Shown here one piece after another: positions 1 to 5,292 of a DNA stretch of 8,128 nucleotides. Positions within the stretch are counted from its first letter, which is position 1. The number at the start of each line of letters is the position of its first letter. Location: NCBI GenBank assembly GCA_003135035.1, contig PLDE01000270.1:1-8128 (forward strand), given 5' to 3'. The position numbers and the translations under genes are program-made. Source of the stretch: Candidatus Dormiibacterota bacterium (GTDB lineage: Bacteria > Chloroflexota > Dormibacteria > Aeolococcales > Bog-877). A model generated the notes under the pieces. It saw only the letters and a list, made by a program, of their open reading frames with translations, was not told the origin of the DNA and did not search any database.

Positions 1-852
1 ACCGAGATCAGACACGTCCGCTCCCAGCTCAGCCAGCACGGAATCCGGGTTGGAGGTGGAGGTGTCGTGCCCACCAATCTGACCTCCTACATCCCGGGCG
101 CGACGGGCATCCTGCTGCATGGCCTGTCCAGCACGGTCACGGTCCTGGTGGACATCTTCGTCGGGCTGGTCATCTCCTTCTGGTTGCTCAAGGACGGCCG
201 CGTCCTGCGCCAGCAATTTCAGGACCTGCTGCCGAGCCGCCTGCGCAGCGAGGTCTCCTTCGGACTCGACGCCTTTTCGGTGGTGGTGGGGGGTTACGTC
301 CGGGCCCAGCTTCTGATGGCCTTGCTGGTCGCCATCCTGGCCGGCGTCGGGACGGCGATCCTGGGGGTTCCCTTCCCCTTGGTCATCGCCGTCGCCACCT
401 TCATCTTCGAACTGATCCCGCTGGTCGGACCTTTCGCCGGTGGCGCAGTAGCGCTTCTTCTGGCTCTCACCAAGAGCCCGGCCCTGGCCCTGTTCACGCT
501 GATTCTCTTTCTCGCCATCCACATCATTGAGGGGTATCTGCTGGCGCCCCGGATCCAGGCCAAGTTCGTCCGTCTGCATCCCTTGGTGGCGCTCCTGGCA
601 CTCTTCGGTGGGATCGAGGCGGCGGGCTTCCTGGGTGCGCTTTTTGCTGTCCCCGTCGCCAGCTTGTTCGCCGTCTTCCTCCGGGCCGGGGTGCTCGACT
701 GGCGCCACAACCGCCCCGACCTCTTCGGCGCCCGGGCCGCCCAGGCGGCGGTTGTGGGGGGAGCTCCTGGTCGACGGGTGCTCCGTGAGTTCACTCCCAT
801 CCACAAGGATCTCTGGAACTGGATCAAGCGCCGGGGGCGGCGCTCCACCTGA
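1..852 (+). CDS. AI-2E family transporter, C-terminal part (5' end outside window)
   Basis: Polytopic inner-membrane protein of the AI-2E/UPF0118 permease family (known members export autoinducer-2 or act as Na+/H+ antiporters; the substrate here cannot be told). The frame is open from base 1 with no convincing start: the GTG at 67 lies inside the frame and has no family support as an N-terminus, so I treat the gene as truncated by the window edge. The 283 visible residues hold hydrophobic segments at about 46-63, 97-115, 120-150, 160-182 and 192-224. The family's C-terminal signature is present: an FELIPLVGPF block near 137-146, an IIEGYLLAPRI block near 174-184 and HPLVALLALFGG near 191-202, followed by GALFAVPVA. 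The tail is short and basic. It converges on the PH-domain gene with 21 nt between stops. A complete protein is usually 340-400 residues, so about 60-110 residues are missing. Confidence 0.9.
   Translation, partial: TEIRHVRSQLSQHGIRVGGGGVVPTNLTSYIPGATGILLHGLSSTVTVLVDIFVGLVISFWLLKDGRVLRQQFQDLLPSRLRSEVSFGLDAFSVVVGGYVRAQLLMALLVAILAGVGTAILGVPFPLVIAVATFIFELIPLVGPFAGGAVALLLALTKSPALALFTLILFLAIHIIEGYLLAPRIQAKFVRLHPLVALLALFGGIEAAGFLGALFAVPVASLFAVFLRAGVLDWRHNRPDLFGARAAQAAVVGGAPGRRVLREFTPIHKDLWNWIKRRGRRST
827..844 (+). terminator. GC-rich hairpin at the 3' end of the AI-2E gene, possible terminator
   Basis: A perfect 7-bp inverted repeat (AGCGCCG / CGGCGCT) with a GGGG loop lies in the last codons of the AI-2E gene, just before its stop. 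There is no T-tract after it, so it is not a classical intrinsic terminator. High-GC actinobacteria are often said to use hairpins without U-tracts, and it sits where two convergent genes need one. Coding sequence of this composition also makes such hairpins by chance. Confidence 0.25.
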
Positions 853-873
853 TCCGCGTCGCTTCAGGAAGGG

Positions 874-2445
874 TCAGGCGGGACCGGGAATCGGAGCCTC
901 GAGGGGAGCCGGGACCGGTCCCGTCACGATGAACGGTGCGAGCAAGCCGGGACGGGCTTGCTCGGCCACCCTGACCGCCTCGGCGAGCGTCAGGTCCTGC
1001 ATCCGGTAAGCCTGTCGCCCGGCCGCTGTGGTGGCGGTCAGGTTCACCACTTGGGCCCGGCGCTGGAAGAAGGACTGGTGCAGATTCCAGCCGATGATCC
1101 CCTCCGAAGAGAGCATGCAGCGCCGGCGCACCAGCGAGCCGGAGCGAACCACCAAGCGACCCTGCACCACAGCGTGGCCGAGACTGCGGTAGCGGTCCTC
1201 CGCCAGCGGCATTCCCAACCCCAGCAGCACCAAGACGGCCAGCCACGGCCAGCCGGGGACATCGCCCAAGCGCCAGCCGATCAAGAGAATGACCATGACC
1301 GGCACGGTCACCAGGAGAACCCGGTTGAAGCGGCGCCGGTGCGCCACTGGACCGTGCTCCAAAAGCTTGCCCTCGACGGGCGCCGCCGTGCCCAGGATCA
1401 GGGCGGAAACCGACCTGGCCACCGCCCGGGGAGCCGGTGGCAGAAGCATCGAGCCACCCCGTTCGGCGCCGCGACCGACGCGCAGCCCGGTGGCGATGGC
1501 GATGCAGCGCCCGCCCTTGACCCAGCGCAGGAGCAGGGGCTCACTGAACTCGACGCCGCGCAGGCGGCGCTCGTCGAGACTGATGACTCGAGTGGTGAGG
1601 AGGCCGCGGGTGACCTGCAAGGTTCCCGACTGCCGAGTGAGGCGATAGTTCCAGAAGGCCAAGATGTAGCCAAAGGTGGAGGCCAAAGAGATGACGATGG
1701 CTGCCGCCAGGATCAAGCCAACCACCAACACCGGCGTCGACGCCGATCCCAGCTGATGCAGCGCCGCGTCGACCGGGCCCAGGCGGCTCGGGTTGAGATG
1801 GTCCTCGTTGACGATCTGGAAGCCGAAGCCGACCACCGCCAGGACCGTGACCGCTCCCGAGAGAGTGAAGGGGCCGTAGCCGATCCACTGGGGCTTCCAG
1901 CGGGCGAGCTCTGCCGGCAGCGTCGCGTCCTCGGCGGCGACCCCACCGGTCGGGGCTGCCCCGGAATGGTGGAGCAGCTCCTCTCGGAGCCAGGCGGCGT
2001 CCTGCACACTGAGCCCGTCCAGCTTGAGTCCCCGGTCATCCTTGCGGTCGGTGCGGCCGGTGCCGATGGTGATGCTGGCCAGGCCCAGCATCCGGTGCAG
2101 CACGTGGGCGGTGAGATCCACCGTCCGGACCCGTTCTCGAGGCACGGTCAGGGTGCGGCGCCGGAGCAGGCCGCGGCGAACCTGGACCTGCACTGCGCCG
2201 ATCTGATAGCTGGTGGTGAACCAGCGCAGGGTTCCCGTGCTGAGCGCGATCACCAGGCCGGCCAGACCCCAGAGGGGCCCCTTGCCGCTGCCGTTTCCCG
2301 CCAGTACCAGCACCACCAGCCAGGGGATGTTCTTGAGGATCTCCTGAACCGGGAGGAGGATGAGCATGCGCACGTCGAGCCTTCGCCAGCCCTCGTCGGT
2401 GTGGGCCGGAGCCGAGAATTCGACGGAGCCAGAATCGTTGATCAG
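874..2445 (-). CDS. YdbT-like triple PH-domain membrane protein
   Basis: Membrane protein with three bacterial PH (bPH2, PF03703/YdbT-type) domains alternating with hydrophobic pairs. Numbered from the CTG at 2445 (523 aa): hydrophobic 38-50 and 58-72, PH1 about 79-160, hydrophobic 195-212 and 238-262, PH2 about 266-350, hydrophobic 375-390 and 398-414, PH3 about 422-505. The family hallmark (aromatic-Y-rhythm, 'xxRGLLxRRxxTVPRERVRTVDL') is clear in PH1 and PH2. The open frame runs further upstream to 2724, but that part is the out-of-frame shadow of the preceding gene. The conserved GWRRLDxRML block near residues 19-28 argues against the downstream GTG (2373) and ATG (2367). The CTG overlaps the upstream TGA by 4 nt and has AGGAG 7 nt before it (2453-2457), suggesting coupled translation. 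In Bacillus subtilis, ydbST is linked to envelope/bacteriocin resistance; the role here is unknown. Confidence 0.88.
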   Translation of the reverse strand: MINDSGSVEFSAPAHTDEGWRRLDVRMLILLPVQEILKNIPWLVVLVLAGNGSGKGPLWGLAGLVIALSTGTLRWFTTSYQIGAVQVQVRRGLLRRRTLTVPRERVRTVDLTAHVLHRMLGLASITIGTGRTDRKDDRGLKLDGLSVQDAAWLREELLHHSGAAPTGGVAAEDATLPAELARWKPQWIGYGPFTLSGAVTVLAVVGFGFQIVNEDHLNPSRLGPVDAALHQLGSASTPVLVVGLILAAAIVISLASTFGYILAFWNYRLTRQSGTLQVTRGLLTTRVISLDERRLRGVEFSEPLLLRWVKGGRCIAIATGLRVGRGAERGGSMLLPPAPRAVARSVSALILGTAAPVEGKLLEHGPVAHRRRFNRVLLVTVPVMVILLIGWRLGDVPGWPWLAVLVLLGLGMPLAEDRYRSLGHAVVQGRLVVRSGSLVRRRCMLSSEGIIGWNLHQSFFQRRAQVVNLTATTAAGRQAYRMQDLTLAEAVRVAEQARPGLLAPFIVTGPVPAPLEAPIPGPA

Positions 2446-2951
2446 GTTGCGTCTCCTGGCGTCTGCTGGGCGATAGCGGTCAGCTCTTCCACCAGTCCCT
2501 GGGCGGTGGCGCGGTCGAGGCCGGTGATCCGCAGCGGTCCCGCTGCCGAAGCCGTGTTGGCCGTCACTTTGACCAGCCCAAAGAGCTGCTCGATCGGCCC
2601 GCGCTCGCTGTCCACGGTCTGGAGCCGGGAGAGCGGTGCGATCCGTCGCTCCTGATGAAACCAGCCCGCCTGGGTGTAGACGGCGACCGGCGTGACCTCC
2701 CAGCGGTGGACCCGGTAGCGCCATCGGGGCATGACGATCAGGTGCCCGACGGCGAGGGCGGCGGTGATCGCCAGCAAGGCCCAGTGCCAGCCAGAGGAGC
2801 CGGGGAAGCCGACCATCCAGATCACCTCGAGCACGATGAGCACGACCCAGCCGATGGCCGCTCGGGCGGTCCAGTACCAGACCGCAACCGGGCTGACCAG
2901 GTGCCGAGGTGGCCGCAACCAGGGCGCGCTTGTACGGGGGTCTTGGCCCAT
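2442..2951 (-). CDS. YdbS-like PH-domain membrane protein
   Basis: Small membrane protein (169 aa) of the bacterial PH-domain YdbS type. A cytoplasmic N-terminus is followed by two hydrophobic helices (about 32-48 and 57-74) and one PH domain (about 76-162) beginning with the typical WRYRVHRWEVT block and containing the RIAPLSRLQTVD strand-turn that marks the family. Length matches the family (about 150-170 aa). The start is the ATG at 2951; the upstream purine stretch is weak, but the stop of the MDMPI-type gene lies only 5 nt before it, so translational coupling can explain this. Its own TGA overlaps the probable CTG start of the YdbT-like gene. YdbS and YdbT homologues are almost always adjacent and thought to act together at the membrane. 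The molecular function is not established. Confidence 0.9.
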   Translation of the reverse strand: MGQDPRTSAPWLRPPRHLVSPVAVWYWTARAAIGWVVLIVLEVIWMVGFPGSSGWHWALLAITAALAVGHLIVMPRWRYRVHRWEVTPVAVYTQAGWFHQERRIAPLSRLQTVDSERGPIEQLFGLVKVTANTASAAGPLRITGLDRATAQGLVEELTAIAQQTPGDAT

Positions 2952-2956
2952 CTCTG

Positions 2957-3697
2957 CTACTGAGTCGCCATCTTGAGCCGGGCTCGAAGCAGGCTCAGCA
3001 GCGATGGGTCACCGCCCTGGCTGAGCCCGGCCTCGGAGCGTCTTCCCCACAACCAGAGGAGGACGCTCTCCGGATCCCCGCTGATCTCCGCGTCCGGGAC
3101 TCCTTGAGGAGATATCACCTCGACCGATTCGCGGTCGAGCTTCACCTCCCAGGCGCGACCCCCGGTGGTGACCACGACGCGCTGTCCCTGACAAGCATCC
3201 TCTGGATCCTCTGACCAATCCCCGGCTAGGAATATGTTCAGCACCTCGTCCACCCCGTCGCTGGCCAGGTCGGGATCTATCGGGCTCGGCTGGCCCACGC
3301 TGAGTTCGGCGTCGACCCGGTGGATGACTGTCTCGTGGGCCATCCTCCGAGCCCAGAAGCCGACCGTCTGATCAGGTGGCCACCAGGTCGCCGAGTGCGC
3401 CTCCGGTCCTCGTTCCGAGAGGAGAGACAAAAGGCGGTCCTGGGCTTCCGCCAACCAGTCGAGCGGGTCCCGCTCGGGGGGCCAGGCGGGAGGCCAGGGG
3501 TCAGGCTCCCGTTCGGTCAGGGTGCAGGCGATCTTGTGCTCGTATACCTCGGCCACATGTTTGACCACGTCCGCGACCGTCCAGCCGGGGCAGGGTGGGA
3601 CATCGGCTTCGAGATGACCGCCGGCGACCAGCGCTAGGCGATCTCCATCCGATCGGACGTGCTCAAGAAAGCTCGCGAAGTCGATGCGAGACAGCAT
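2957..3697 (-). CDS. Maleylpyruvate isomerase family, mycothiol-dependent-type (DinB/MDMPI) enzyme
   Basis: A 246-residue protein with the actinobacterial MDMPI architecture: an N-terminal DinB-like four-helix metal-binding domain (about 5-135) and a smaller C-terminal MDMPI_C domain (about 145-240, including the GDPESVLLWLWGR block). The family signature VPPCPGWTVADVVKH is at 33-47. Putative zinc ligands are H47, E122 and H126 (HETVIH), with the E-x3-H spacing expected from the characterised Corynebacterium MDMPI. Known members use mycothiol as a cofactor, but most family members, including this one, have no known substrate; nothing nearby indicates maleylpyruvate or gentisate metabolism. 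Start is ATG 3697; there is no visible Shine-Dalgarno (the preceding bases are pyrimidine-rich), so a leaderless or weakly initiated message is possible. It is the first gene of a tight operon with the two PH-domain genes, 5 nt upstream of the YdbS-like start. Confidence 0.88.
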   Translation of the reverse strand: MLSRIDFASFLEHVRSDGDRLALVAGGHLEADVPPCPGWTVADVVKHVAEVYEHKIACTLTEREPDPWPPAWPPERDPLDWLAEAQDRLLSLLSERGPEAHSATWWPPDQTVGFWARRMAHETVIHRVDAELSVGQPSPIDPDLASDGVDEVLNIFLAGDWSEDPEDACQGQRVVVTTGGRAWEVKLDRESVEVISPQGVPDAEISGDPESVLLWLWGRRSEAGLSQGGDPSLLSLLRARLKMATQ

Positions 3698-3753
3698 AGA
3701 GAGGATGGGAGCCGGCGTTGCGCTTCGGCCTGCTTGGCAGCAGAGCGAGGCGA

Positions 3754-4110
3754 CTAGTGGCGGACCAGGAGACGGCCGCCCTCGGTCTCCGGGGGTTGAT
3801 AGGCGACTCCGTAGTGCTTGAACACCCGAGCCTCGTCCTCCAGGGAGAGCTCCCCACCCTTCTCGATGTTGGGCGCGTGATGGATCTCCGCCTTGAGCCG
3901 AGCCACCTTGAGGTAGTCCTGGCCCAGGGTCGCGCCTGCCAGCGGGACGAAGGTCAGATGCCGGCCGAGGAGGCCGGTGTGGACGGTGACGAAGAGTGGC
4001 TCATCCGTCGAGGCGTCGAAATAGACATCCTCGAGCTGGCCGAGGGGCTGCCCGTCGGCATCGACGACCTCCTTGCCTTCCCACTCTCTAATGTTCTCTA
4101 GCTCGCTCAC
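3754..4110 (-). CDS. PRC-barrel domain protein
   Basis: A 118-residue soluble protein made almost entirely of one PRC-barrel (PF05239): the opening GKEVVDADGQPLGQLEDVYFD (12-32) is the classic first beta-hairpin, followed by EPLFVTVHTGLLGRHLTFVPL (37-57) and a short helical tail (SLEDEARVFKHYGV, 89-102). PRC-barrels are protein-interaction modules found in RimM, photosynthetic reaction-centre H subunits and many actinobacterial stress-type proteins. In the last group they often carry an extra DUF2382 or other domain, which is absent here. Start is GTG 4110, supported by GGAGG at 4117-4121 with a 6-nt spacer, the strongest ribosome site in the window. It lies 60 nt downstream of the PcaC-type gene and 56 nt upstream of the MDMPI-type gene, all on the minus strand, so read-through between them is possible. 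Specific role unknown. Confidence 0.88.
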   Translation of the reverse strand: MSELENIREWEGKEVVDADGQPLGQLEDVYFDASTDEPLFVTVHTGLLGRHLTFVPLAGATLGQDYLKVARLKAEIHHAPNIEKGGELSLEDEARVFKHYGVAYQPPETEGGRLLVRH

Positions 4111-4116
4111 GCGGTA

Positions 4117-4121
4117 CCTCC
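4117..4121 (-). promoter_or_regulatory. Ribosome binding site of the PRC-barrel gene
   Basis: GGAGG on the minus strand, 6 nt before the GTG start at 4110. It fixes the GTG as the start. Confidence 0.75.
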
Positions 4122-4170
4122 ATCCTGCCGACGAATCCCACTCGGCGGCGATCCGCCCCTTCTAGGCAGA

Positions 4171-4659
4171 CTACTCCGCGGGCTCCTCAGGAGTGAGTGC
4201 GCGCTGGGCGTGCTCGAACCCCGAGTTGGCCGCCTCCACACCGCAGTAGGTGGCGGTGTGGAGGCGGATCTCGGAGATCTGCTCGGGAGTGAGGTCCACG
4301 TGGGCGGGCCGTACGTGCATCTCGAATTCCTCCCAGCGTCGTAAGGAGACGAGGAGAGCGACGGTGATGCAGCGCCTGGCGAACTGGTCCAGCCCGGGAC
4401 GAGCCCAGATCTCTCCCCGGGCATATCCGGTAATCAGCTCCTGGAAGTCGCTGGTGAAGCCGTTCGCCGCCGCCAACGTGCGATCGACGTACCCCTCTCC
4501 CAGCACTCGTCGCCGGGCCGCCGTGGCGCGGGCAACCTGGCCTCCGGTGAGCTGGCTCAGGACCGCCAGCCAGGGGACTCCTCCTGGCCGGCCGCTTCCG
4601 TGCCGCGTATCATCCGGCGTCTCGGCAGCGCCAGCTGGAGGCACCATGGCAACCGACAT
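4171..4659 (-). CDS. Carboxymuconolactone decarboxylase (PcaC-type) family protein; start uncertain
   Basis: The core from about residue 48 to 155 (numbered from the ATG at 4659) matches the 4-carboxymuconolactone decarboxylase pattern: RRRVLGEGYVDR (49-60), DFQELITGYARGEIWARPGL (71-90), an ITVALLVSLRRWEEFEMHV helix (98-116) and LHTATYCGVEAAN (133-145). PcaC decarboxylates gamma-carboxymuconolactone in the beta-ketoadipate pathway. It has no AhpD-type CxxC, so peroxidase activity is unlikely. No other pca gene is in the window, so the substrate is open. The 5' end is a problem: the ATGs at 4659 and 4647 overlap the start of the divergent gene, and the N-terminal ~30 residues look non-conserved and Pro/Gly-rich. 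A strong AGGAGGAG at 4578-4585 lies 8 nt before an in-frame CTG at 4569, giving a 132-aa product closer to the usual family length. I favour that start, with moderate support. Confidence 0.85.
   Translation of the reverse strand: MSVAMVPPAGAAETPDDTRHGSGRPGGVPWLAVLSQLTGGQVARATAARRRVLGEGYVDRTLAAANGFTSDFQELITGYARGEIWARPGLDQFARRCITVALLVSLRRWEEFEMHVRPAHVDLTPEQISEIRLHTATYCGVEAANSGFEHAQRALTPEEPAE
4230..4267. repeat. Perfect 15-bp inverted repeat with 8-nt loop inside the PcaC-type gene
   Basis: The arms CCGCCTCCACACCGC (4230-4244) and GCGGTGTGGAGGCGG (4253-4267) are exact reverse complements, separated by AGTAGGTG (4245-4252). The stem would be very stable in RNA or as a cruciform. It lies within the codons for the conserved LHTATYCGVEAA block. 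There is no T-tract on either side, so it does not read as a standard terminator. Confidence 0.9.
4608..4613 (+). promoter_or_regulatory. Possible -10 element for the 4646 gene
   Basis: TATCAT lies about 33 nt before the ATG at 4646 and fits the TAnnnT pattern of actinobacterial -10 boxes. The region 17-18 nt upstream is GC-rich and has no good -35. It lies within the N-terminal extension of the divergent PcaC-type frame, which is another sign that this part of that frame may be intergenic. Confidence 0.25.
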
Positions 4660-5095
4660 TGACGGCTACGGATTCGCCGACCAGGGCCGGACGATCGGCC
4701 GTCTCAGCTCGGACATTCGGGAACTCGACCGTGCCGGAATCGAGAGGGTGGCCCGCGGCTGGGACCGTCACGTCGGCGACGCCGACCTCGACGCTTTCCG
4801 AGCGGCCGAGCAGGCCGCCTCCGAGGCTCTCGAGTCGACCGACCGCGTCGCCGAGTGGCACCTTGTGCGCGATGCACTCCTCGGACTCACCGAGGGTCAG
4901 TCGGCTCTGGCCAGCTGGAAATCGGAGCATGGGGAGGTGGGCGCGAAGGCGGAGCGGGCGGCACTGGCCGCGGCCTTGGGGCTCCTGGCGGGCGCCGACG
5001 GGGATCGGCCTGATCTCGGGGTACTTCTTCGTCCTATGGGTGAGGCCCTGCCCTGGCTGATTTTGGAGGAGGAGCCCGTCCCGGAGCCGGAGTGA
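4646..5095 (+). CDS. Hypothetical protein, small, alpha-helical, cysteine-free
   Basis: A 149-residue protein that I do not recognise. ATG 4646 has GGAGG at 4637-4641, a slightly short 4-nt spacer, and the codons show the G/C third-position bias of the neighbouring genes, so it is very likely expressed. The sequence is predicted mostly helical: a charged N-terminal part (15-45), an Ala/Glu-rich helix with RAAEQAASEALES (52-64), a WHLVRDALLGLTEGQSAL helix (71-88) and a hydrophobic stretch AALAAALGLLAG (106-117) too broken by charges to be a membrane anchor. The tail is very acidic (EEEPVPEPE). There is no signal peptide and no cysteine. It is divergent from the PcaC-type gene and followed after 197 nt by the MEDS regulator on the same strand. 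Function unknown. Confidence 0.7.
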   Translation: MATDIDGYGFADQGRTIGRLSSDIRELDRAGIERVARGWDRHVGDADLDAFRAAEQAASEALESTDRVAEWHLVRDALLGLTEGQSALASWKSEHGEVGAKAERAALAAALGLLAGADGDRPDLGVLLRPMGEALPWLILEEEPVPEPE

Positions 5096-5156
5096 CCGTG
5101 GTGGCACTTGGCTCGGCAACAGCACCGGGTAAAGTCGCGACACCGCGCTAGCTAGT

Positions 5157-5178
5157 CGCTCCGAGTTGACTCGGCGCG
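5157..5178. promoter_or_regulatory. 22-bp near-perfect dyad, candidate operator
   Basis: The half-sites CGCTCCGAGT (5157-5166) and ACTCGGCGCG (5169-5178) flank a central TG and match as reverse complements at 9 of 10 positions; the inner 6 bp (CCGAGT/ACTCGG) is perfect. The 2-nt centre fits a dimeric protein-binding site better than an RNA hairpin, and no T-tract follows. It lies about 115 nt upstream of the MEDS/winged-helix regulator start. Confidence 0.45.
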
Positions 5179-5236
5179 AAAAGCTGCGAATTGGCTACGT
5201 TGCGAAGCCGATCGGGCGCAGATCTCAAACGCAGGC

Positions 5237-5242
5237 TACGAT
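5237..5242 (+). promoter_or_regulatory. Possible -10 element of the MEDS regulator gene
   Basis: TACGAT preceded by GGC resembles an actinobacterial -10 (TAnnnT). It would place transcription start near 5249, at the edge of the palindrome at 5251-5264. No -35 is evident 16-19 nt upstream, so support is weak. Confidence 0.25.
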
Positions 5243-5250
5243 GCGAGTGA

Positions 5251-5264
5251 CCCGCAGCTGCGGG
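5251..5264. promoter_or_regulatory. Perfect 14-bp palindrome, candidate operator
   Basis: CCCGCAGCTGCGGG is fully self-complementary and sits in the leader 28 nt before the ATG of the MEDS regulator. Together with the dyad at 5157-5178 it makes this gap unusually rich in symmetric sites. It could bind a dimeric regulator. Confidence 0.4.
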
Positions 5265-5292
5265 ATTCCGCCGAAGAGTACCGAGGTCACTT

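Noticed and set aside
294..848. A 184-codon minus-strand frame opposite the AI-2E gene
   Set aside because: Low-complexity Arg/Ser/Ala/Pro composition; the plus-strand frame has clear membrane-transporter motifs.
2206..2222. GCTGGT/ACCAGC inverted repeat within the YdbT-like gene
   Set aside because: Six-base stems with short loops are expected by chance in GC-rich coding DNA and nothing in the context supports a role.
958..2655. A 565-codon open frame on the plus strand opposite the YdbT-like gene
   Set aside because: The translation is Gln/His/Arg-rich with no domain pattern and lies antisense to a clear triple PH-domain protein; it is a typical shadow frame in high-GC DNA.
2446..2724. 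N-terminal extension of the YdbT-like frame to an ATG at 2724
   Set aside because: The extension is the out-of-frame reading of the YdbS-like gene, is Arg/Gly/Pro-rich and lacks family similarity.
4644..4649. Shared start codons for divergent genes at the CCATGG palindrome
   Set aside because: The ATG on the minus strand exists only because CCATGG is symmetric; it has no ribosome site on that strand, and the residues it would add to the PcaC-type protein are not conserved.
5130..5155. Short palindromes GTCGCGAC and CTAGCTAG after the 4646 gene, and a GGGTAA resembling a sigma-B -10
   Set aside because: Eight-base palindromes are too short to support alone, and no matching GTTT-type -35 lies upstream of GGGTAA.
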